A DNA stretch of 64,000 bases from Neodontobutis hainanensis. Its lineage: Eukaryota > Chordata > Actinopteri > Gobiiformes > Odontobutidae. This document shows, in pieces, positions 37,410 through 47,700 of the stretch. The notes beneath the pieces are model-generated. The model ran no database searches. It worked only from the letters and a program-made list of their open reading frames with translations, and had not been told where the DNA came from. How positions within the stretch are numbered: position 1 is the first letter of the stretch; the number at the start of each line of letters is the position of its first letter. The stretch is from contig JALDNG010000022.1 of assembly GCA_024349245.1 (NCBI GenBank), positions 15,113,501 to 15,177,500 of the forward strand. Reading direction: 5' to 3'. A program made the position numbers and the translations under genes.

Positions 37410-38935
37410 TTACTTATGGGGATTCACCAATACCACTTTTTTGCAAAAACCGATACGAGTATAAGTACTTTGATTTTGGTACTTGCCGATACCGAGTACC
37501 AATACTCAAGAGAAAGTTCAAACATGTTCTTATTGTACCAACATAATAGCCTGGCTCCGCCCTCCTACGTACTTCCGCTCAATTTCATTTCGCTTTAGTA
37601 CTTAGTCTGGAATCGCTGTATATTCTTAGGTTTCCAGAAATCAATTTTTTGTAGGACCAATCAGCGAACAGAGGGAGTGACTTGTTGTTTCCGGTCGGTT
37701 TCGGCGCATGCCAGACGTCACGACCACACGTTAGCGATTGGCTATGGCAGATCCTGTGACTCTGGGCAGATCCAATAGTTTTAAACTTCAACAGAGTTCC
37801 CGCATTCAAGGAAGTAAACGCTTGTCAATGGAGCGAGGCCAGACTCTCTGTACAAATGAAATGTACGAGAGTCTGGTAGAACCAGGCTACCAACATAAAG
37901 CTGTGGCAGAGCAACTGAAGTAATATATTATCAAGTAATCAGGGCCTGACATTAACTTTTTTGCTCACCGGCCACTGTGGCTATCCACTAACCATTTATT
38001 CTTGCCACAATAGTCTATAGTTGTTGTATGTGATTAAAACCATAGGCTATGCTAGTAAAATGTACATTTTCAAGATATTAAATGTACAGAACTATCAGCT
38101 GATTAGTTATGAGCACATAATATGGTTAATGGTTGTTTAAAAATACATATATTTATGTGCTGGCATCTGATTGAACATAAAATTTTTGTATTTTTTCCAA
38201 TCTTTTCTTGTGAATCTTCTTCTCTCACTTTGCTCCAGACAGAGGAGAGAGCAATCCAGACAGAAGGGAAATGTAGCCAACATCATGATGATTTACAATG
38301 GCCTAGGTTTTCAATTATATGCAGTTATTATATTTTGAATACTATAGGTTCTGTAGCTTTAGTGTTATAAAAGCAAAAAGAGCAGCTTTACAGTCTGTGA
38401 CACTCAGCTGATTAGACTTATCTGAAAGACAGGAGTTTGTGTCACACTGGAAATGGAGAAAAGGGAGTTTTGAAACTAACAATAAAATAGCAAAATAAAC
38501 GTGTTATTTTGTCTACAATACCTCCACTTCACATGAATTCAGTCAGAGCCATGAGAAAGAGCTGCGGCTGTGTGGTGCTTTTTAACTCAACAACACAGAC
38601 TGTTTATTTGGGTAAAAAAAATAGCGGTGCCAGTCTCACCTAACGGACCTGAGCCCCCCCCCAATTAACGCTTATAGATTAATGAATGAAATCCCGCCAG
38701 CCAAAGCGGCTAGTGGTACTTCTCTGGAGTATCAGCCGTTATGTTTTCATTTACAATGTGTGACACAGAGCTAAACAGCTTTTCACTTTCCACACTGCTG
38801 CATGGTGCTGAGAGGTATCTCCGGGACATTATAGCCAATGTAGGTGGTATCGATTGCTGGTATCAGTCGCACTCTAATAAATACGATTATGTGCCAGATA
38901 CTGGTATCTCCTACTTAAAGCATCGGCCTTATTGT
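37410..38935. mobile_element. Older DNA-transposon-like repeat with GATACC ends, interrupted by a MITE
   Basis: The left end contains CACCAATACCAC, CCGATACGAGTATAAGTAC and TTGCCGATACCGAGTACC. The right end contains GGTGGTATCGATTGCTGGTA and GATACTGGTATCTCC, in inverted relation. CACACTGCTGCATGG near 38795 also recurs in fish hAT-like elements, from memory. Boundaries are approximate. Confidence 0.5.
37547..37889. mobile_element. 343-bp MITE with TAGCCTGG inverted ends and perfect 9-bp duplication
   Basis: The element begins TAGCCTGGCTCC and ends GAACCAGGCTA. The perfect 8-bp ends extend into an imperfect inverted repeat of about 45 bp. It is flanked on both sides by CCAACATAA (37538-37546 and 37890-37898). 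A 9-bp duplication fits Mutator- or Merlin-like superfamilies. There is no transposase frame. Confidence 0.82.
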
Positions 38936-41330
38936 TGTTGAGTATTGAGCAAATAAACATACTATTCTGAAACTTAAACCATTTAACCAAGTGGTACAGT
39001 ACACCAGGCCTTTTAGGAATGCTTCAGACCCCTTTTTGCGCCAGAACCGGCCCGAACCGTACCGTAACATTCCAGTGGACCTCACACCAACTAACTTTAC
39101 TACTTCTCTCTTTCTTCAACCAACGGTATCTCAGTTCCCACCAGGACCCTGGCAGTCGTTTACCCTGACTGACCCATTATGGGAGTCACATTAATGATTA
39201 GCATACTTAATGTGTTAAGCCTTTGCACTACAGTTCTTTTATGTATTAACCATATTTTATGTTCATGTACATGATTTCTATCCTCTTTAACTATCTTCCT
39301 TATTGTTTTAAGTCTGGTGTGTTTGATGTGGTGCCAACAAGGCCAGACCACAGGGAAGTCTTGTGGTCACTTTGGGTGGTGTCTGGTCGTCCACTGTGGA
39401 TGTGGTCAACGGCACAAGTCTGTAGCCAGGAAGTTGTGGTTTTTCACATATGCTTTTTTTTTTTGTCATATCGACTTAATCTGAGTTTTAGGAAGCTGAG
39501 AAGAGCTGGAATAACAGTCAAGTTTCCGAGACTCTTTGTGATGTTTCGAGTTATTGGTTAGTTACAGATATCTTGATCAGACATTTTCCACCTTGTGTCA
39601 CATAACCGTTCATTCATTTAGTTTTATCTTGCTGTGCCTGACCTCTACTAAGACTCTGCACTGTCCAAATGCATCGAACTCCTCTGATCATTTAGTTTTA
39701 TGTTTTAGGATACATTTCCACCCATTTTCTCCCAAAAAATATACAGTGTGAAGGTTGAATTGTCAAAAAAAAGCAGAGGGAAAGATCTCGAAGCACTGTT
39801 GCACCTGTTCAGCAGAAAAGGCAGATGCTGTGGAGAAGGAGGCTGTGAGGGCGGTCTGCAGTTTCCTGTTGCGGCTTTTGTCACAGGCTGTTCATCTGCA
39901 AACACAAGTCTTCTCAAAGTGTGGGTGCTTCAGAGCGACGTAGGATGCCTGGTATGTTGTCTGAAGGAGTGAGAATTTGGTAATTTACAAAACAGAGGTG
40001 AGGATGTCAGTTTTTATTTCAAATAATAATGGTTTGTATCTGGTTTAGTGCTTAAACTTACCCCAGCTTTTGTATTAGCGCCTATTGTAGTGTTTAAGAT
40101 GTTTGGAAAATGAAAGAATAAAAGGTAATGCCTTCTATTTGTACTATTTAATCGGAGCTCTCATTTGCTTGATCAACATAAAGTTAAAAGTGTAGCAGAT
40201 GGACTTGAGTACAGTCCGTATTGAGTAGCATTTTTCCTTTACACTTTTGTTTGTGCAATGTCTGTATGTTGTTACTTTTTGTCTCACAATTATTGTCTAT
40301 TACGATCTACAGCTTCTACTTGTTTTCCTCATCGTAGCTCAATAAGCATTTGAGATGTTTTCTCTTCAAAACGCACTAGTTAGGAGCATAATCATGATCG
40401 CCTACGTGACATTTCGCCAGCTTCAGACTGATGAACACAGCACATTTGCACTTTACATCCTGCACTTTATATTGCTGTTTTTAAATTGTGTTGTCTTAAT
40501 ATTTTGTCTGGAACAACAGTGTAGCATCCGCCCAAGAGAGATTTCCTCTGAAGGACAATAACGTTTATTTATTGATTCAATCATGATCTAGGAAGAGGGA
40601 CATTATTATTTAGATATTATTATTATTATTATTTTGTGCAATTGATTTAACTGTGGGCTATACATATCTATAAATGTTACTCCATGGGTTGTGTGCAATA
40701 CGTCTCAGAGAAGACCAGAATAATGGTAATGTGTATGACTTGTGTACTGTTGTTGATGAATTTTTATAGTGTTTTGTTTGTTTGTGAATGGACTATGAAC
40801 ATGAAGTCTGAATTGATTGATTAATGCTGGTCCATGACTGTTCAAGATAAAATCCAATTAGAGTCAATAAAAGCTGTCATTAATTTATTTATTTATTCAA
40901 TTTCACAAAAACCAAACCATTTATCACTTTTTGAGCAGATTAAAATTTTATTTTGAATGAAACACAAAGATGGCAGACCTCCTATTCTTTAAATATGCTT
41001 CTTTTTTATGTCCTCTTTATCATTAAACAGTAGTAGCAATGATAAACACTGGCACACTTTTAGCACTGACTGATTCCTACGTCATAAAAAGGCACGTCAA
41101 TAACCACCAGTCGGTGTGTCATTACTTTATTTCTGAGAGTTGTGTATTACTATACAGCACAATGATTTCAGTAGGAGACAGGAAGTTAGAGATAACAGTG
41201 CAGCTGTCACACAGTACCTAATATTTTAGTCAAGTCATTCAGCCCTACTTATATTGTTTGTATCCTTCCATAGTTCATCTTAATCTAAGGACTTCCAGAC
41301 AGACTCCATCTTGGTCTCTGAGCCTGCACC

Positions 41331-41735
41331 ATGTCCATTGACCCCGCGGCAGAGCTGCCCTTCTTCTACGGCTGCATCAGTCGTTCTGACGCCGAGCAGC
41401 ACCTGAAGCTGGCCGGGATGAGTGACGGCCTGTTCCTACTGCGCCAGTGTCTGCGCAGTTTGGGAGGATACGTGCTGTCTGTGGTCTTCAACATAGAATG
41501 CCATCATTACTCTGTAGAGAAGCAGCTGAACGGGACCTACTGCATCACTGGAGGCAAGGCGCACTGTGGGCCCGCGGAGCTGTGTGAGTACTACAGTAAA
41601 GACCCGGACGGGCTGGTGTGCACCCTAAGGAAGCCCTGTCTGCGGCCCCCGGAGACCCCCATCAAACTGGGGCTGTTTGACAGCCTCCGGGACAATATGA
41701 TGCGGGAGTATGTGAAGCAGGTCTGGAACCTGGAG
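41331..41735 (+). CDS. zap70: zap70 coding exon 1 (N-terminal SH2)
   Basis: The ATG in CTGCACCATGT opens 135 residues: LPFFYGCISRSDAE, GLFLLRQCLRSLGGYVLS with the SH2 arginine, LNGTYCITGGKAHCGPAELC, and the start of interdomain A. The donor is GTGAGG, phase 0. Confidence 0.96.
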
Positions 41736-44700
41736 GTGAGGCTCACACAGTGACGTCAAGTAACGTTAAGTGAGTTAAATTACTTTACTGAAGGAACACT
41801 GTGTGATGTTTTATCAAAAATATGTAGCCCGAATATCTCCTCTTGTAATCACACTGTGCGGCTGATCTGGCCGATACTCCACCAACTCTGATTGATGGAG
41901 CACAGTACCACATCCTGCCAATACCTGTCTCATTAACCCAAATTTACATTACAACATAAATGTAATAATATTTAAAGGTAACTATCCAATGTGAGCTTGC
42001 AGCAGCATTTCTCTTTTTAGGTTCCCTTCTTTAAAAAGGACAGCAAACTTACTCCAGGTTCTCACAGTGTAACTGTGAATGCCAGGGTACATTATCGTCA
42101 TGTAAGAGCGTGTCCCACCTGGACAAGTCAAGAACACAAATCTCTAAAGATATACATTCCCAACTGAACTGTTACCGAATTAAAGTTCTCAAATGAATTG
42201 GCAGCAGTTTTTTTTACGAGAAGTTGTATAGTGTTCTTTAAATGTTTCTGGAGTCTATTTAGTCTTATTAGTTAAAATAATAAAACAAGCTACAAAGCAG
42301 TCGATTATAACAGACTCTGTTTATAAGTTACATTTAAACAGTCTATAATGTAGTGGCTGATTCTTAAACAAGCAAACTTTCCAAGAAGTTTAATCTCTTT
42401 AAAGTTAAGAGAAACTGTCACCCTTTGTTTGAAAAATAAATTAATAAGCTGCCGGGCAAATAATTAAAATCCTCAGTGTAACATAATCCTGCCTATGTCG
42501 ATGAGAAATGGAAACTGTTTAGCTGTATAAAAGTCAGACGTGGTTGACATTTAGGATAAAAAATAGAAATCAAAACAAAATTCCCCACAGTTTGGAAAAT
42601 TACTCACATTTGCACTTAGACCGAGTTGCAACGGAAATTCAAGCGCAATATTCCCTCAGAAAAAAAAACAACACATCTTTACACAAGACTATATTTCTAT
42701 AGAGCAGTTCTGTAATGTTATAATATTTAGACAGTATTTCTGTCAACATTCAAAATAGCTACTCACTAAAAATGTTGGTCATAAACATCTTTATGCAGTT
42801 TAGAAATTGAAAATAATAGATATGTAATTCTGAGTTGGACATGGGGAGTGGAAACATACTGTATATATGTGTCATTATCTCAGGAAGAACTCGGTTGAGC
42901 CTAAAGATCATGTTATATTTAACTCTATTTTTACTGTTAAAAATCCAAAATGGCTACTATTATACAGCAATATTTCTGGTTCTGAAGTTTTTATCATTTT
43001 AAATTTGTTTAACTTTCATTAAGCCTTAGAAAAGTCCCATAAATGTTTCTTTAAAAGAGTCCTGGCCATGACATTACACCACAAACTCCAACAACCCAAA
43101 CTCAGACTACTCAGAGCTTCCATTACCACTAAATACTGCTCACAGGAAATGCACAACGTCTCAGCACCTTGCACTTAAAATGAATCATACTGATTAGTTA
43201 TAATAACCCGAGAAAGATGAGCTCCACTTGTAACACTTCACACTTTAAATGTCAAGTTAGTTTTTTATACTGAGGTGGCCTTTGGGCAACGTGCCGTCTT
43301 CCTGTTGATCTGCTCAGGGCGAAGCGATGGAGCAGGCCATCCTCAGTCAGGCCCCGTGTCTGGAGAAGCTCGTCGCCACCACGGCCCACGAGAAGATGTC
43401 TTGGTATCACAGTAAAATCTCCCGACAGGAAGGTGAGAGGCGGCTGTACACGGGAGCTCAACCAGACGGAAAGTTTCTGTGAGTTTAAGCCCGAACAACA
43501 CCTTCTCTTCCTTTTGTTTTTGTAACAATCACTTTAAGGAATAATGTTTTATCGTTTCTCAGAATCAGAGACAGAGAGGAGGCCGGGACTTATGCACTTT
43601 CATTGGTGTATGGAAAAACAGTGTATCACTATCAGATTCTTCAGGACAAATCAGGGAAATACTCCATGCCAGAGGGAACTAAGTTTGATACTATCTGGCA
43701 GGTACGTCTCCTAAACCGTAGAGTCTTAGTCTTAGTTTAGATTCAGTCGAGTACATTTCCTCAAACACACTTTTTACTATGTATTGAAAAGTACAATGGT
43801 GTTTCTCACTGTCAGCCCACGGCTACAAGGTCCTAAGTTCGGGCCCTAGTCTAGGCAGGTCCTGTCTGGGTGGGATTTGTCACCACAATTCAAGAGCCCA
43901 GAGGTTCACGCACTTTTGGTCTACGACACAAAAGTGGGCCAAAATCTTAATAAAAAAGATTTGTGATAGTCAATAGGCATTTAATTAAAATATACTGCAT
44001 TTAAAATGTTAAAAGCAAGAAAAAAACATAAAAAAATGAATGACACAACACTATAAATCATCAAGAGAATATTAGACTGGGACAAAATCATGATGTAAAA
44101 GACTATACTGGCATCTATTTTGAATTTAAAGGAAGAAAGCAAAAAACAAATCTAGCTAAGACAATAGAACAATGCTAAACCAGACCAGGAAGATAGGTCT
44201 TTTGAAATATGGGTAAAAAATAAATATAGTTTGGAAAGCACTGGTCCAGTCAGTGCCATGACCAGAGTATCCATCCATCCATCCATCCATCTTCTACCGC
44301 TTATCCGGGGCCGGGTCGCGGGGGCAGCAGTCTAAGCAGAGAAGCCCAGACTTCCCTCTCCCCAGACACTTCCTCCAGCTCTTCCGGGGGGATACCGAGG
44401 CGTTCCCAGGCCAGCCGAGAGACATAGTCCCTCCAGCGTGTCCTAGGTCTTCCCCGAGGTCTCCTCCCGGTGGGACATGCCCGGAACACCTCCCTAGGGA
44501 GGCGTCCGGGAGGCATCCGAAACAGATGCCCGAGCCACCTCAGCTGGCTCCTCTCGATGTGAAGGAGCAGCGGCTCTACTTTGAGCTCCTCCCGAGTGAC
44601 CGAGCTCCTCACCCTGTCTCTAAGGGAGCGCCCCGCCACTCTGCGGAGAAAGCTCATTTCGGCCGCCTGTATCCGTATGACCAGAGTAGTGGCAGTAAAA

Positions 44701-47700
44701 GATGACTTACAGTATGTGTCAAAAAAAAAAAAAAAACGTCAAGTATCTCAGTTCTGAACACACTAAATACTTATGTTTCTCTTACTCTTACTATAACCTG
44801 AGTAACCGTATTTTTTCCTGTGTGCAGACTGTGGTCTCTCTGCCCCCTAAAGCTGTTAGTGTGGTTCAACAGCGTGGCATTTGTCCAAATTAAAGTCTGT
44901 ATCATGTTAAAACAAACATTCAACTACAATTACACCAAACCAGTGTCCTGTCAGCAAACAAGTAAAATATTTTTAAAAATTCTATTTAAAAAATGTATGA
45001 CTGATAAAAAAGATAATATAACTGTTAGAGTAAGGATTTAGAAAGCACATTCACGTTGAGTATGTGTAATCCTGACTAAATAGGTTTTTTTCTATGTGTT
45101 AGTAAATAAATACACACATGACCCCCCTGTACATTTCACTTTATTGAGTATTAGCTGAATGTACCTAATGTAGGTGCACAGCTTTAGAGCCTATTTTGAC
45201 GACACTGTTGACCCCACCTTCTTACAAGACTGGTATTGAGTTTCTTGTTTTCCTCTCATTAGCTGGTTGAATACCTAAAGATAAAACCTGACGGCCTGGT
45301 GACTGTTCTCGGAGAGGCCTGTGTTAACCCCCAAGCCACTGGAAGTAAGGTTTTTCCAAATTAAAACTATTTAAACTATATCATTGCCACAACTAAAACA
45401 ATCACTGAATATGTGTTTTATCCTTTTAGGGACTCCAAATCTTCCTGCAACAGTAAGTATCAGAGCCTCTTTTAATTAGCATGTGTTCTTTGAACTCAAG
45501 TTCACAGAGGTGTTATGTCTTTCAGAGGAGGGCAGGGGCGAACAAGTACACACCGCCACCTACAGGTCAGTCACCCGAAGTACAACACTTCAATCATACA
45601 CATTATTTTAACACACTTGTAATGCAGACACGTATGAGCAGAGTTTGTCATGTAAGCTGCTTTTTGGTCATGTATATTTTTGAAACAGTGTCCATGACTC
45701 CGGACACAGATGGTCCGTCAGACCGGGACCTCCTGCCAATGGACTGCAATGGGTTCAATCCTTACCACGACCCAAATGAACTCAGAAAGTTTACCATCCA
45801 GAGGTCAAAACTGCTGATTGACGAAGTGGAGCTCGGTTCTGGCAACTTTGGCTGCGTCAAGAAGGGAGTCCTCAAAACAGACAAGTAAGAACTAGTTGTG
45901 TTTATTTCAGAAAAGTTTGGCTCAGCTTAACATGATGTCTGTTTGTGACTGATGAGGTGGATATATCAAAAAGTGTGTTATTCTATACTATTGGTTGTAC
46001 CACAGTGAAGCAAAAATCTAAAAAACACGGTACAAGCAGCAATGAAAGTGATGGGCTTACCCTTCTCTACAGTCCATCTACGAAGGCACAGTGTTCAGGC
46101 TGGCTCACAGGATCTTAAAGGTCCCCTCTCACATTTTATTCACCGAGTATGAGCTTCTTCCTTCAGGTATAGACGTATAGAGCTTACAGACGGAAAACCA
46201 CCCGACTCAAGCTCTTTTATTCAAACGTCCATTACTCTGCTCAATTAGGAAGCTTACTGGATCTCTTTAGCATCTTTTGCACATTTTATTCTGTTCTTAG
46301 GGTTAGTTTTATTCTCTATTATAATTTTTATACATGACCAGTTATATTATTTATGTATGTATTTATTATTAGTTTTAGCTGCGTTTAGTTTAATCTTAGC
46401 TCAGGGCGGGTGCAATAAGCTGTATTTTGCACTTGACATATATTTGTTGGTTACAGTTCTGTTACTGTATGAATATGTGTAGTTATACATGTCTGTTCTT
46501 GTCTGTTATGTACTGTATGTATTTTTCTACAGTTGCTTAGCACTTTGCCCAAGACAAATTTCCCTTTGGGACAATACTATTTGATTGGATTTGCAAACAA
46601 TAGTCCCATGTAACTTTACCTTGTTGTGACCTTGAATGATGTTGTATCTGTCTGTATATACTTTTACAATTTAAACTGTAGACCTCTGGCAAAACCATGA
46701 GCCAAACAAAGCTCTCCAATTATGTAAGATACACATTTTGGTAGGGGCGCTTAGACTGGCACAACACTGTTCAAAGTATCCTAATATAGCTGCCCACCGT
46801 TCCCTCTTAGGTGCACCTTCAGTCATGTTGTTTTAGAACTACTACTTCACAGCATTTCTTCACACCTGTTGAAAACCTCTGCACAGGACTGTATTTAAAC
46901 AACACTGTGCTTTCGGCAGGGGTCAGGTCGATGTGGCCATTAAAGTGCTGAAGAGTGACAATGAGAAGATGGTCAAAGACGAGATGATGAGGGAGGCGGA
47001 AATCATGTATCAGCTCAGTAACCCATACATTGTCCGGATGTTGGGACTGTGTGAAGCCGAGTCCCTGATGTTGGTCATGGAGATGGCCTCTGCGGGACCC
47101 CTCAACAAGTTCCTCCCCGCTAACAGGTGTGCGCTCCAGCTTGTATATGACAACTTGTAAAAATAATATTATTTGAATGAGACTAACTAAGATTTAAGAT
47201 AAGGTAAAACACTAGACATGCATCAGTTTTTATCTATGCACAACAAATACAGCAAAAATAAAAAAGACTTACTCACCACTCTGGGGAAAAAGCCATATAT
47301 TTGTGTGAAATAATAAAAAAGTAAAGTAAAGAAAATATAGTAAATTGAATAGCTTTTCCACTGACATAGCTCTTCCATTTGTAATTGTAGTGTTTAAGGT
47401 TTTTATTTTTTCAGACTTCAGGACTACTTGATTTTATTTTTTCCGTCCTTGTCTCAGACTCTACTCACCCCAAAAGCAACAGGCATCTCTCCTGCTTGCA
47501 AATGTGTGACCGGACAAATGTGATTAAATGTAACACAAAGATATAAAATGTGTAAAAGGTTTGTGAAAACTGTAACAGTAAATGTAAGTTGTTTCTCCCT
47601 GTCTCTGGCCTGCAGGGACACTGTTACTGTGGAGAACATTGTGAACCTCATGCACCAAGTGTCGGTGGGAATGAAGTATCTGGAGGAGAAAAACTTTGTG

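Larger units (their letters stand above)
32535..41273. other. zap70 intron 1, 8.7 kb, repeats only
   Basis: It holds microsatellites at 32891-32921 (TG), 34481-34510 (CTTT) and about 40610-40635 (TTA), a GACCAAG-type repeat (33325-33435), and a GATACC-type repeat (about 37410-38935) broken by a 343-bp MITE (37547-37889). Several open frames of 60-130 codons have no recognisable domain. Confidence 0.6.
43702..45262. other. zap70 intron 4 with two mobile elements
   Basis: It contains a hAT-like remnant (43899-44243) directly followed by a 5'-truncated LINE (44270-44676). The remainder is AT-rich. Confidence 0.75.

Noticed and set aside
39705..39972. Overlapping frames with cysteine-rich translations
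   Set aside because: No family is recognisable and the region is inside zap70 intron 1 with no matching splice sites.
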